A stretch of DNA of 64,000 bases from QAND01 sp003150225 (GTDB lineage: Bacteria > Bacillota > Clostridia > Christensenellales > QAND01): NCBI RefSeq assembly GCF_044357945.1, contig NZ_CP076563.1, positions 558,001 to 622,000 of the forward strand, read 5' to 3'. The notes under the pieces were generated by a model, which had not been told where the DNA came from, ran no database searches, and saw nothing but the letters and a program-made list of their open reading frames with translations. A program made the translations under genes and the position numbers. Each line of letters opens with the position of its first letter. Position 1 is the stretch's first letter. Positions 24,887 through 33,917 of the stretch are shown piece by piece.

Positions 24887-25078
24887 ATGCCGAGAGTTTG
24901 TGCAGTTTGCGGTAAAGGTACCGTAGCAGGAAATAGGATCAGCCATTCCCACCGGAAGACCCGCCGCACTTGGTCTCCCAACCTTCAGCGGGCCCGCGTG
25001 ATGATCAACGGCAGCCCCAAGACGGTAAACGTATGCACCCGTTGCTTGCGTTCCGGCAAAGTACAGCGGGTTGTGTGA
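24887..25078 (+). CDS. rpmB: 50S ribosomal protein L28, zinc-binding form
   Basis: 63 residues, full length. CAVC at the N-terminus and CTRC near the C-terminus make two CxxC knuckles, the zinc-binding (C+) L28 form. GGGAGGTG precedes the ATG. In organisms that also have a Cys-free copy the two are swapped under zinc limitation; whether a second copy exists is not visible here. Confidence 0.98.
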   Translation: MPRVCAVCGKGTVAGNRISHSHRKTRRTWSPNLQRARVMINGSPKTVNVCTRCLRSGKVQRVV

Positions 25079-25088
25079 CCCTATGAGT

Positions 25089-25116
25089 AAAAGCGCACCA
25101 AGGTGCGCTTTTTTTA
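25089..25116 (+). terminator. Terminator after rpmB
   Basis: Stem AAGCGCACC/GGTGCGCTT with T8. Confidence 0.9.
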
Positions 25117-25117
25117 T

Positions 25118-25279
25118 TTATCCCCAGATGCAAAGAATGCCAGCGATCAAAAGCCCTCCGCCCAGGAGAGCGATCCAGCACCAGAACGGGATGAAACAGA
25201 GCAGTACAATCACCCCGACTGCCATCAATAGAATGCCCAAAGCATTTTTAAATCCCTGGCCGCCGCACCGTCCCCGCAT
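25118..25279 (-). CDS. Small two-helix membrane protein
   Basis: 53 residues, ATG at 25279 with AAAGGGGAG 5-8 nt upstream. After a basic, Cys-containing head (MRGRCGGQGFKN) there are two hydrophobic runs (ALGILLMAVGVIVLL and FWCWIALLGGGLLIAGIL). Small proteins of this kind are common in spore formers, often with sporulation expression, but I cannot assign a function. It lies between thiN and the rpmB terminator; too short for many gene callers. Confidence 0.72.
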   Translation of the reverse strand: MRGRCGGQGFKNALGILLMAVGVIVLLCFIPFWCWIALLGGGLLIAGILCIWG

Positions 25280-25330
25280 TGCACTCTCCCCTTTCATCCC
25301 ATCATATGGGCAGCAAAGGGGAGATATTCT

Positions 25331-25990
25331 TTATCCTTGTGGATCGGGAATCCGAACGCGGTTTACAAACACAAAGGCGCTCCCTTGGTGAATCTCCACC
25401 ATCGCCCGGTTTTCCAGCGCTACATTGCTGACGCCGATGGTCCTGCCGCATCGGTAGTCGTAATGATCCAAAGGGTAGCGAAATCCATGAAGGCTCACCT
25501 GACAATCTTCAAACAGGGGCAAAACCGAAATGGTATGGCCTTCCATACCCAAAAGGGGCAGCAAGCTTCTGGTGCAAAAAACCCGTTCTTCCCTGCCTTC
25601 CAGTACGCAAGGAACATCTTTTTTCAAAAGACGGTACATCACATGGAGATTGCCCAAGCTATGATCCAGGCGCTTGCCCGTTCCCCCGATGAGTGCAATC
25701 TCCTCCGCTCCCAGGTGAAGGGCCAGCGCCACCCCTTCCTCGGTATCGGTCTCATCCTTATAGGGAGAAAGGCGCTCGGTTTGAGCGCCTTGATGCACAA
25801 AATAAGCCAAGGTTTCCCCATCCACGGAATCCATATCCCCCACCAAATATTGGGGAAAGACATCGTTTTGACGAGCCCATAGCATGCCGCTGTCACAGGC
25901 GATGATGGCCTCTGCCCGGGCTAGTACCTCCTCAACGGCCTCCCGCTCCGGCCATTCTCCGCCGGAGATCACCGCAAACAGCCTACCCAC
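25331..25990 (-). CDS. thiN: Thiamine diphosphokinase
   Basis: 219 residues from GTG at 25990, overlapping the rpe end by 8 bp. Catalytic-domain motifs ACDSGMLWA, GDMDSVDG (about 69), DKDETDTE-like YKDETDTEEG, GGTGKRLDHSLGN and a C-terminal thiamine-binding region (RTIGVSNVAL). It transfers pyrophosphate from ATP to thiamine. The start is not certain because the ribosome site is weak. Confidence 0.92.
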   Translation of the reverse strand: MGRLFAVISGGEWPEREAVEEVLARAEAIIACDSGMLWARQNDVFPQYLVGDMDSVDGETLAYFVHQGAQTERLSPYKDETDTEEGVALALHLGAEEIALIGGTGKRLDHSLGNLHVMYRLLKKDVPCVLEGREERVFCTRSLLPLLGMEGHTISVLPLFEDCQVSLHGFRYPLDHYDYRCGRTIGVSNVALENRAMVEIHQGSAFVFVNRVRIPDPQG

Positions 25991-26633
25991 GAAGCTCGCC
26001 AATGGCGGCGGCCATATCCTCCGCCGAAAACACGGCGCTGCCTGCCACCAAGCAGTTGGCCCCGGCGTCCCGAGCCGCCGCTGCCGTCTCCCCGTTGATG
26101 CCTCCATCCACCTGAATGATCAGATTCGGATGACTAGCCCGGGCGGCCTTTTCCACCACCCGCACCTTATCCAAGCAGGCCGAAATCATGGACTGTCCTC
26201 CAAAGCCAGGGTACACCGTCATAATGAGCACCATATCAACCTGGCCAAGGTGGGGCAGCACCGTCTCCACCGGGGTATCGGGGCTGATGGCAATTCCCAC
26301 CCGCTTGCCCAAACTCCGGATCTCCTGGATGGCGGCTTCCGGATCCTCCACCGTTTCCAGGTGAATGGTGATGATGTCCGCCCCCGCCTGGGCAAACTCT
26401 TTGGCATACTTCATGGGATCGCTGATCATCAGATGAACATCAAAGGGGATCTCCGCATAGGGCCGTACCGCCTTTACCACCGGCATGCCAAAGGAGATAT
26501 TGGGCACAAACTGGCCGTCCATCACGTCCACATGAATCCAGTCGGCGCCGGCCTCCTGAAGCCGGCGGACGTCCTGTCCCAGCTGGGCAAAATCCGCCGA
26601 AAGGATGGACGGGCTTACCAATACGTTACTCAT
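25983..26633 (-). CDS. rpe: Ribulose-phosphate 3-epimerase
   Basis: 216 residues, TIM barrel: SPSILSADFAQLG, HVDVMDGQFVPNISFG, DVHLMI, VYPGFGGQ, QVDGGINGETA. Metal ligands His and Asp are in place. ATG at 26633 follows GGAGG; it overlaps rsgA by 8 bp. Pentose phosphate pathway. Confidence 0.97.
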   Translation of the reverse strand: MSNVLVSPSILSADFAQLGQDVRRLQEAGADWIHVDVMDGQFVPNISFGMPVVKAVRPYAEIPFDVHLMISDPMKYAKEFAQAGADIITIHLETVEDPEAAIQEIRSLGKRVGIAISPDTPVETVLPHLGQVDMVLIMTVYPGFGGQSMISACLDKVRVVEKAARASHPNLIIQVDGGINGETAAAARDAGANCLVAGSAVFSAEDMAAAIGELRG

Positions 26634-27501
26634 AGCGTTTCCTCCATTTTTCCTGGGCCTCCGCCAATAGGGCCCCATATCGTTCCCACCGGGCACGGGG
26701 AATGCTCCCCACCTCCACAGCGGCTTTTACCGCGCAATCGGGTTCCCGATGATGCAGGCACCCGGCAAACCGGCATTTCCCTTCATAGGGCAGAAACTCC
26801 GGATAGTAGTCCTTCAGACGCTCGGGCTCCATCAAAGGCAGCTCCATAAGGCTGAAGCCTGGGGTATCCACCAGGTATCCGCCTCCCTCCTCCATGGGAA
26901 GCAGCTCCGCATGGCGGGTAGTATGCCGTCCCCGCCTGGTTTTCTGGGACAGGCCGGATACCTTGATCTCCTCCCGCTCTGGCAGAAACGCCCGGGTTAT
27001 GCTGCTCTTTCCCACGCCGGACTGTCCCGCAAAACAGGAAACCCGCCCCCGCGCCAATGCCCGAAGCCGCCCCATTCCCTCTCCGGTAAGGTGGCTGGCA
27101 CACAGAGGGGTAAACGCCCTATAGGTATCCAAGAACGTCGCCTTGGCCGCCTCATCCGTAAGGTCGCATTTATTGAGCACTGCCACCACCTGAATATCCA
27201 TCATGGCAGCGGAAATGCAAAGCTTATCCAACAACAGATAGTCGGGGGCGGGATCCCGGGCGCTGACCAAAGCAAACACCAAATCGACGTTGGCCACACG
27301 GGGGCGGATCAACTGATTTCTCCGGGGGCGAATGGCATCAAAGGCGCCATCGTCTCCTTCTTGGGGATCAAATTCCACAAAGTCCCCGGGCAGCGGTGTT
27401 TTTACATCATTGCGGAACTTCCCCGCCGCTTTAAGGGTATAAAGCGCCCCCTGGGATTCCACGGTATAGAACCCTCCGATGCCCTTTATAATCCGACCCA
27501 C
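26626..27501 (-). CDS. rsgA: Ribosome small-subunit GTPase RsgA
   Basis: 291 residues from a likely GTG at 27501. OB domain (1-65), then a circularly permuted GTPase: NKCD (G4) precedes GQSGVGKSSI (G1) and DTPGF (G3). C-terminal zinc motif CRFAGCLHHREPDC. It helps late 30S maturation. In many Firmicutes it is phosphorylated by PrkC, encoded just upstream. The start overlaps the prkC stop; an upstream TTG at 27531 is the alternative. Confidence 0.95.
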   Translation of the reverse strand: MGRIIKGIGGFYTVESQGALYTLKAAGKFRNDVKTPLPGDFVEFDPQEGDDGAFDAIRPRRNQLIRPRVANVDLVFALVSARDPAPDYLLLDKLCISAAMMDIQVVAVLNKCDLTDEAAKATFLDTYRAFTPLCASHLTGEGMGRLRALARGRVSCFAGQSGVGKSSITRAFLPEREEIKVSGLSQKTRRGRHTTRHAELLPMEEGGGYLVDTPGFSLMELPLMEPERLKDYYPEFLPYEGKCRFAGCLHHREPDCAVKAAVEVGSIPRARWERYGALLAEAQEKWRKRYE

Positions 27502-27520
27502 CGACCGGTTGTTTCCCAGA

Positions 27521-29356
27521 TTAGATTTCAACTTCCGTCTGCCCCAACAATACCCCATTGCAATAGATACGCAGGGTTTTCCTGCCCGCCGATGTGGATC
27601 GAACCGTCACATCCATACTGTGACCGCCTGCTCCATAGGTACCCTCCGCCATCACGAACTCGCTCTCCTCCTCCACCAGGGTGATGACCACCTTACTATC
27701 CGCTTCCGAAACCTCCGCCGTCACCTTCACCCTGCCGGAGACGGGGCGGGTACGATAAGCGCCCACGTAAAGAATACAGAGATTCTCCTTCACCCCATAG
27801 GTGCCGCCTCCCGGATTCTGCCGCAGCACCAATCCTCGGTTCTCAGCGGAGCTTTCCTCCTCACACACCACGATATTGGTGTACCCGTCGGCACGCAGCA
27901 GATTCCTGGCTTCCTCCAGGGTTTTGCCCAGCACCGGCGTGGTATGGGCAACTTTGTCGGGGTTGTATCCATCCACCGCCAGGTTTACAAAGGTTCCTGT
28001 CTGGACCTGCTGTTCCCCCGTAGGCGACTGGGAGATCACCTTGCCGGTGGGCTCGTTGGACTGAGGCCGGTACTCCACCGTTCCCACCTCCAGATCATTC
28101 CGCTCCAACTCCACCAGCGCTTCCTCCAGGGACAACCCCACCACATGGGGCACCTGTACTTTTTCAGGGCCGTCGCAAACCGTAAGGATTACCTTGGTTT
28201 TGGACTCCACCATTTCCCCTTCCCGGGGACTGGAATCCAGGACGGTGCCTTCAGAGGCCTCCCCATGAACCCGCTGAATCTCATACCCCAAGCCTGCTTT
28301 TGTAAGGGCGCTGGTGGCCAGATCCACATATAGCCCCACCACCTGAGGTACCGCCACCTGGGTCCCCCGGCCCGATTCGATGAGGGCTTTTCCCAGCAGA
28401 AAAAAGGCCACCAGGGCCGCCATCACGATGGCGCAGATTTTGCTGATATCCTTAATGCTCTTGCGGGGATCCACCGGCTTATCGTCCAGCACCTCGATGC
28501 TGTGATCCACGGTGTCGGCAAAGGTACCGTCGGGCTCCAGGGTCGAGCGATAAAGATCCTGATAGAACAACCGCATGCTAGCATACCGGTTGGCGGGATT
28601 CTTTGCTAACGCCTTGACCACCACGCTGGAGAGGCTATATGGCACCGCAGGCTCCAGGTTTATGGGAGGGACCACCACCGAGCGGATGTGCTTCATAGCG
28701 ATGGCCACCGAGGTATCCCCTGTAAAGGGAACCTGCCCAGTCAACATCTCATAGAGGGTTGCTCCCAGGCTGTAAATATCGGTCTTTTCATCGGTGTCCT
28801 CACCGCGGGCCTGTTCCGGCGCGATGTACTGGACGCTGCCCAACACGTCTCCGTCCATCTTGGTAACGGAAACCCCGTCCAACACCTTGGCGATGCCAAA
28901 ATCGGTGATTTTCGCTACTCCATTCCGATCCACCAGGATATTCTCCGGCTTGATATCCCGGTGAATGATCCGTTTTTCATGGGCGTAGCGAAGCGCATCG
29001 CAGATATCCATCCCCCATTGAACAGCGTCAGAAACCGGGATGCGGCCCCATTTTTGGATCAACTCCTTTAGAGTGCTTCCACGAACCAGTTCCATGGCAA
29101 TATAATGAATACCCCGGTCCACATCCACCCCGTATACCCGCACGATATGGGGATGATTCAGCTCCATCATGGCCCGGGCCTCGTTGATAAACCGGCCCAC
29201 CATCTCGGCGTCGGTGGCATATTCCTCCTTCAGGATCTTCAGTGCCACCTCCTCGTTGCGTATGAGATCGACGCCGCGATGGATGGTGGCCATCCCGCCA
29301 TAGCCGATGATCTCTCCCACCTGATAGCGGCTTGATAAAATCCAACGGTTATCCAT
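27521..29356 (-). CDS. prkC: PASTA-domain Ser/Thr protein kinase
   Basis: 611 residues. Kinase domain 10-275 (P-loop GYGGMA, ALKIL lysine, HRDIKPENILV catalytic loop, DFGIAK), a juxtamembrane linker, one membrane helix (about 345-365, ICAIVMAALVAFFLLG), then three PASTA repeats (about 372-575) and a C-terminal domain. PASTA domains sense muropeptides or lipid II outside the cell and control germination and wall growth. ATG follows GAGGAGGTG and overlaps the phosphatase gene by 8 bp. Confidence 0.97.
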   Translation of the reverse strand: MDNRWILSSRYQVGEIIGYGGMATIHRGVDLIRNEEVALKILKEEYATDAEMVGRFINEARAMMELNHPHIVRVYGVDVDRGIHYIAMELVRGSTLKELIQKWGRIPVSDAVQWGMDICDALRYAHEKRIIHRDIKPENILVDRNGVAKITDFGIAKVLDGVSVTKMDGDVLGSVQYIAPEQARGEDTDEKTDIYSLGATLYEMLTGQVPFTGDTSVAIAMKHIRSVVVPPINLEPAVPYSLSSVVVKALAKNPANRYASMRLFYQDLYRSTLEPDGTFADTVDHSIEVLDDKPVDPRKSIKDISKICAIVMAALVAFFLLGKALIESGRGTQVAVPQVVGLYVDLATSALTKAGLGYEIQRVHGEASEGTVLDSSPREGEMVESKTKVILTVCDGPEKVQVPHVVGLSLEEALVELERNDLEVGTVEYRPQSNEPTGKVISQSPTGEQQVQTGTFVNLAVDGYNPDKVAHTTPVLGKTLEEARNLLRADGYTNIVVCEEESSAENRGLVLRQNPGGGTYGVKENLCILYVGAYRTRPVSGRVKVTAEVSEADSKVVITLVEEESEFVMAEGTYGAGGHSMDVTVRSTSAGRKTLRIYCNGVLLGQTEVEI

Positions 29357-30110
29357 GGAGCGCCACCTCCTCGCTCCACCGGCAGATGCACAGGGTAATA
29401 TTATCGGTACCGCCGCGGTTGAGCGCCAAATCCCGCATGGCTTCACAGGCAGACTGCAGTTCCATCCGGCTACAGATCTCCAGCATTTCCTGCGGGGAAA
29501 CGTTTTCAGACAGGCCATCGGAGCAGATTAAAAGCAGGTCTCCCGCTTGTGCGGGCACCTGGTAGACCTCCCCGGGCTCATCCCTTTGAACTCCCAAGGC
29601 TCGGGTCAGGATATGCCGCTGCATGATGTATTCCGGGCTATCCTTTTCCATGACGCCCTGTTCCACCAGATCCTCCACCATGGAATGATCCCGAGTCACC
29701 TGAAGGATCTGCTCCCCACGAATATGATAGGCTCGAGTGTCCCCTACATGGGCCACCACCCAGCGGCCGGGCAGACACAGGGCACAGGTTAGCGTGGTGC
29801 CCATGTTGGCGCATTTTTCTGAAAAGCTTCCCAGCATCCAGATCTTTTTATTGGTGGAATCCACCCCATCCATCAGCGTGGATTCCGGACGTTCCATGGC
29901 GTCCTGCAGTTTGCCGGGCTTTCCCAGGAAATTCAGCATCCCCCGGATGGCAAGGGCGCTGGCGATCTCGCCGGCATTGTGGCCGCCCATCCCATCGGCA
30001 ACGGCAAAAAAGCACTGGCAGTAATTCTCTCCATCCGGCGTGGGAATATAGTAATTATCCTCGTTGGCCTTCCGAATCTTTCCGACGTGGGTACAAGCCG
30101 CAAATTCCAT
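29349..30110 (-). CDS. stp: PP2C-type Ser/Thr phosphatase, Stp/PrpC
   Basis: 253 residues. Metal ligands and motifs: RKANEDNYY (about 14), VADGMGGHNAGE (about 41), HVGDTRAYHIR, TRDHSMV, CSDGLSENV and GGTDNITL near the C-terminus. It reverses PrkC phosphorylation. ATG at 30110 follows AGAGGGGTG; 5 bp below rlmN. Confidence 0.96.
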   Translation of the reverse strand: MEFAACTHVGKIRKANEDNYYIPTPDGENYCQCFFAVADGMGGHNAGEIASALAIRGMLNFLGKPGKLQDAMERPESTLMDGVDSTNKKIWMLGSFSEKCANMGTTLTCALCLPGRWVVAHVGDTRAYHIRGEQILQVTRDHSMVEDLVEQGVMEKDSPEYIMQRHILTRALGVQRDEPGEVYQVPAQAGDLLLICSDGLSENVSPQEMLEICSRMELQSACEAMRDLALNRGGTDNITLCICRWSEEVALHG

Positions 30111-30115
30111 GGTCC

Positions 30116-31135
30116 TCACCCCTCTTCCTGCAATACCCTGCGGCGCAGCTGGCCGCAGGCTCCCTCGATGTCCTCCGCCAAAGTCCGCCGGATGGTGGCC
30201 GACGCACCACATTCCCGCAAAACCTCTAAAAAGCGCTGACACCGCTCCCGGCTGGGAGCACGGAGGCCGCCCACGTTTCCGTTTAGAGGAATCAAATTGA
30301 TGTGCTTTCGCATGCCCCGCGTCAGCCTGGCCAACTCCCGAGCCTGAACTGGGCTATCGTTGATCCCCTCTACCAAAGCGTATTCAAAGATCACCCGTCG
30401 GCCGGTAGCGGCGTCATATGCCCGAGCCGCCTCCACCACCGCATCGATGGAATACCGATGGGAGATCGGCATAATCCTGTGGCGCACTTCATCATTGGGC
30501 GCATGAAGGGAAATACACAATACCACAGGCAGTCGCTCCTGGATAAATGCATAAATGCGGTCTACTAAGCCGCAGGTGGAGAGGGAGATATTCCGGCAAG
30601 AAAAATGGAACCCCTTTTCCTGGGTCACCAGGCGGAGAAAACGCACCACGTTGTCATAATTGTCAAAGGGCTCCCCACAGCCCATGAGCACCATATGGTT
30701 AAGAGCGTCCGGCCCTTTTTCCCCAATGACCCCATGAACCTGGCCCACCAGTTCGTCCACCGTCAGGTTGCGCACCAGCCCGTTCTCGCCGCTGGCGCAA
30801 AAAGCGCAGCCCATACGGCAGCCTGCCTGGGTGGAAAGGCACAGGGAACCGCCATGGCGGTACTCCATGAGCACCCCCTCCACAGCGTTGCCGTCCTCAC
30901 AGCGAAAGAGATATTTTTCACTTCCATCCCGGGATGCCTGGGCCAGTTCCAGGCGCACCCCTCCAAATCCCCGCTCTTCCATAGCCGATACCAGGGATTT
31001 GGGCAGATTCCCCATCTCCTCCGGCCGTTTGCCCTTGGCAATCCAGCCCATGATCTGATTCGCCCGATAGGCCGGCTGTCCCGTCTGGGCCACAAAGGCT
31101 TTGATTTGGCTGTAATCCATTTCCAGTATCTTCAT
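30116..31135 (-). CDS. rlmN: 23S rRNA/tRNA A2503/A37 methyltransferase RlmN
   Basis: 339 residues. Radical-SAM motif CRMGCAFC (about residue 113-120), the GCGEPFDNYDNV block and the two conserved catalytic Cys (C-terminal one in LRECGASATIR). It methylates A2503 of 23S rRNA. ATG overlaps the rsmB stop by 4 bp. Confidence 0.97.
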   Translation of the reverse strand: MKILEMDYSQIKAFVAQTGQPAYRANQIMGWIAKGKRPEEMGNLPKSLVSAMEERGFGGVRLELAQASRDGSEKYLFRCEDGNAVEGVLMEYRHGGSLCLSTQAGCRMGCAFCASGENGLVRNLTVDELVGQVHGVIGEKGPDALNHMVLMGCGEPFDNYDNVVRFLRLVTQEKGFHFSCRNISLSTCGLVDRIYAFIQERLPVVLCISLHAPNDEVRHRIMPISHRYSIDAVVEAARAYDAATGRRVIFEYALVEGINDSPVQARELARLTRGMRKHINLIPLNGNVGGLRAPSRERCQRFLEVLRECGASATIRRTLAEDIEGACGQLRRRVLQEEG

Positions 31136-32439
31136 AAGCGCTCCATGGTAGCAAGATAAAAACAATCGGTGCCATCCAGATGACTCCAGAGGCGAAGCTG
31201 TCCTTCCCGGTACCGCTGCCCCATGGCATCGGTAAGGTAGGAGTTTGGAAATTGCCGCAAAGCAAACCCTGGATTGACCTCTAAAAAGCCCTTCACCACG
31301 GCTTCGTTTTCATCCCGAGTAAAGGTACAGGTGCAGTAGAGAAGCCGTCCGCCCGGTTTTACATACGCTGCGGACGCTTCCAGGATGCGCCGCTGGATAT
31401 AATGGAGCTCCCGCACATCCCCCCTAGGTTTTTGGAACTTCACCTCAGGACGGTTGTGAAAGGTGCCAAGCCCGCTGCAAGGAGCGTCCACCAGGACAAA
31501 GTCAGCCCTCTTTACCAAAGTTTCATCCCGTTCCTGGCCATCATGAATCCGCGTCTCGATGTTGCCCAGACCCAGCCTTCGTATCTGCCCTGCCATCTCC
31601 TCCACCCGGTTGGGGCTGACATCCATAGCCAGGATGGACGCCTCAGGATGATCCTCCCCCATCGAGCAGGACTTTCCTCCCGGCGCGGCGCATACGTCGA
31701 TGATTCTCCGGCTTCCCCGTGGCGCAAATCCAGTGGCAATTCGGCTGGCTAAGCCCATGAGGCTCATGCGCCCCTCCCGATAGGCGCCGATTTCCGCAAG
31801 ACGGCTAGCGCCTTGAACGCGCAGCATACCGGGCACCATGGAAGACTCTGCCGCCATCCCCAAAGCGGACAGCTCCTCCAAAAGCGCCGCAGAACCGGTT
31901 TTCATGGGATTCACCCGCACATAGGTATCGGTATCCCGGGAGGCCGCCAACGCCAGCGCCCCCTCTAAACCCAAAAGCTCCACCATCTGATTGGCGGCAT
32001 ACACCGGCCAGGAGTACCGCAGGGCAAGGGATTCGGCATCCCCCACCTGAAACGCAAGAATCCGATCACGATCCCGGAGCACCGCCCGCAGCACCCCGTT
32101 GATGAACCCGGGCTGTCCCTTTTTTCCCAGCTCCTTGGCCAGCTCCACGCTGCCATTAACGGCGGCGGAGTCCTCCCGGCCAAAGAGACACCGAGCCGTA
32201 CCCAGCCGCAAAATATTGAGGAGATAAGGCCGGGTCTTCTTCCTCTGGATGTAGCTTTCCAATACATGGTCAATCCAGCTTAGGTTTTCCAGAGCCATAC
32301 GGGAATAAGCCGTAGCCGCACGACAGGCGGCAGGCTCCAATCCGGCAAACGCCTTCCGCTGGGCTTCCCCATAGTGGATCCCGAACAGCACCTGTTCCAA
32401 GATAAAAAGAGCCGCCTTCTCCCCCTGACGAGCGCTCAT
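31132..32439 (-). CDS. rsmB: 16S rRNA m5C967 methyltransferase RsmB
   Basis: 435 residues. N-terminal NusB-like helical domain (1-140), then a Rossmann SAM domain with DVCAAPGGKSCSMGE, FVLVDAPCSGLGTFHNRPE and LLYCTCTF giving the two catalytic Cys. ATG overlaps the fmt stop by 4 bp. Longer upstream reading frames fall in fmt. Confidence 0.96.
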   Translation of the reverse strand: MSARQGEKAALFILEQVLFGIHYGEAQRKAFAGLEPAACRAATAYSRMALENLSWIDHVLESYIQRKKTRPYLLNILRLGTARCLFGREDSAAVNGSVELAKELGKKGQPGFINGVLRAVLRDRDRILAFQVGDAESLALRYSWPVYAANQMVELLGLEGALALAASRDTDTYVRVNPMKTGSAALLEELSALGMAAESSMVPGMLRVQGASRLAEIGAYREGRMSLMGLASRIATGFAPRGSRRIIDVCAAPGGKSCSMGEDHPEASILAMDVSPNRVEEMAGQIRRLGLGNIETRIHDGQERDETLVKRADFVLVDAPCSGLGTFHNRPEVKFQKPRGDVRELHYIQRRILEASAAYVKPGGRLLYCTCTFTRDENEAVVKGFLEVNPGFALRQFPNSYLTDAMGQRYREGQLRLWSHLDGTDCFYLATMERL

Positions 32440-33359
32440 AGATCGAATCCCCGAGGCGCTTCCTTCCGCCCCCGGATGAAATCCACGTCCGCCATGGGCT
32501 TCTTTCCATCGGGCTGGACCCGTAGAAACCGCAGCGCGCCGGAACCGCAAGCCACTATCATCCCCTCCTTGGGGGAAAACGACAGCACCTGCCCTGGAGC
32601 ACCGTCCCCCTCCATCACACGGGGGTCAAAGAGCTTCAGCCGCTGGCCGTCCAGATGGCCGTAAGCTCCCGGCCAGGGGTCCACGCCCCGACACCGATCG
32701 GCAACCCGCTGGGCAGCCTGCGTGAAATCCAAGCGACCATCCTCCTTTTTGAGCATGGGATAGTAGGAGGCCAACGCCTCGTTCTGCGGGATTCGAGGGC
32801 AATTCCCTCGTTCCAAAGCCTCCAGGGTTTTGAGCATTACCCTGGCGCCCACCGGGGCCAGGCGCATCAACAGCTCCCCCGCCGTCTCATAGGGTAGGAT
32901 CTCCACCTTCTCCGAGAAGATCATATCCCCGGTATCCACCCCGCGGGCGGTAAACATGGTGGTGATCCCCGTCTCACGTTCCCCTTCCATGATGCACCAA
33001 TTGACGGGAGCAGAGCCCCGGTATTTGGGCAGCAGGGAGGCATGGGCGTTGACCACCCCATATTTGGCGGCAGAAAGATTCCGCTGGCTTAAAATCTGTC
33101 CATAGGCAGCGGTTACCATCACATCGGGTTGAAGCGCCTCCAGCGTCTCCGCCGCCTGGGGGGCGCGCACCTTTTCAAAGGTATGGACGGAAATCCCCAG
33201 CTCCTCCGCCCGCCGTTTTACAGGGGATGGGATCAGCCGGCGGCTCCGGCCTTGAGGCGCGTCTGGCTGGGTTACCACGGCCGCAACCTCATGGGCTCCC
33301 GCCACAGCGTCTAAAATGGGGACGGCAAATTCCGGCGTCCCCATAAATACCACCTTCAA
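32436..33359 (-). CDS. fmt: Methionyl-tRNA formyltransferase, TTG start
   Basis: 307 residues, FMGTPEFAVPILD, NAHASLLPKYRGSAPVNW and TGITTMFTARGVDTGDM. The start is TTG with GGAGG 8 nt upstream. It formylates Met-tRNAi; def next to it encodes the enzyme that later removes the formyl group. C-terminal OB domain complete. Confidence 0.97.
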   Translation of the reverse strand: MKVVFMGTPEFAVPILDAVAGAHEVAAVVTQPDAPQGRSRRLIPSPVKRRAEELGISVHTFEKVRAPQAAETLEALQPDVMVTAAYGQILSQRNLSAAKYGVVNAHASLLPKYRGSAPVNWCIMEGERETGITTMFTARGVDTGDMIFSEKVEILPYETAGELLMRLAPVGARVMLKTLEALERGNCPRIPQNEALASYYPMLKKEDGRLDFTQAAQRVADRCRGVDPWPGAYGHLDGQRLKLFDPRVMEGDGAPGQVLSFSPKEGMIVACGSGALRFLRVQPDGKKPMADVDFIRGRKEAPRGFDL

Positions 33360-33362
33360 AGA

Positions 33363-33827
33363 CTATTCCTCCCCATCCAGGCTGGCTTCCCGGATCATCT
33401 TATCGGTAAACAGGATGCCGTCCAGATGGTCGATCTCATGGCAGAAGGCCCGGGCAATGAGCCCCTCGCCAGTGTACTCATAGAGGTCGCCCTTGCGGTC
33501 GTAGGCCCGAACCACCACCTTTTGGGGGCGGGCCACATAACCGGCAATACCAGGATTGCTGAGGCAGCCCTCCACCTCCTCCTGGGTACCCTCGGTGGAT
33601 ACGATCTCGGGATTGATAAGCTCAAACAGCTCATCCTCCACCTCAATGACCACCACCCGGCGAAGCACTCCCACTTGGTTGGCAGCCAGGCCGCAGCCGT
33701 CGGCGGCGCGCATGGTCTCCAGCATATCGTCTAAAAGGGTGATGATCCGGTCATCGATTTCAGTTACCAGCTTGGCTTTTTTCCGCAGGACGGGATTCCC
33801 CGCCTGTAAAATCTCACGAATGGCCAT
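33363..33827 (-). CDS. def: Peptide deformylase
   Basis: 154 residues with all three catalytic motifs: GCGLAANQVG (motif 1), EGCLSNPG (motif 2) and HEIDHLDG (motif 3) giving Cys-His-His metal ligands. ATG follows TTTGGAGG. Three bp above fmt. Confidence 0.98.
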   Translation of the reverse strand: MAIREILQAGNPVLRKKAKLVTEIDDRIITLLDDMLETMRAADGCGLAANQVGVLRRVVVIEVEDELFELINPEIVSTEGTQEEVEGCLSNPGIAGYVARPQKVVVRAYDRKGDLYEYTGEGLIARAFCHEIDHLDGILFTDKMIREASLDGEE

Positions 33828-33917
33828 TCTAATCCTCCAAATACTATGGTTTCGCCGGGGATTCCCCGAACGCTTCTCTTCCCGTTTATTATAGCATATT
33901 CCAAAGGGTCCATCACC

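Noticed and set aside
26749..27684. 311-residue open frame opposite rsgA/prkC
   Set aside because: Shadow of well-supported genes; no family motif.
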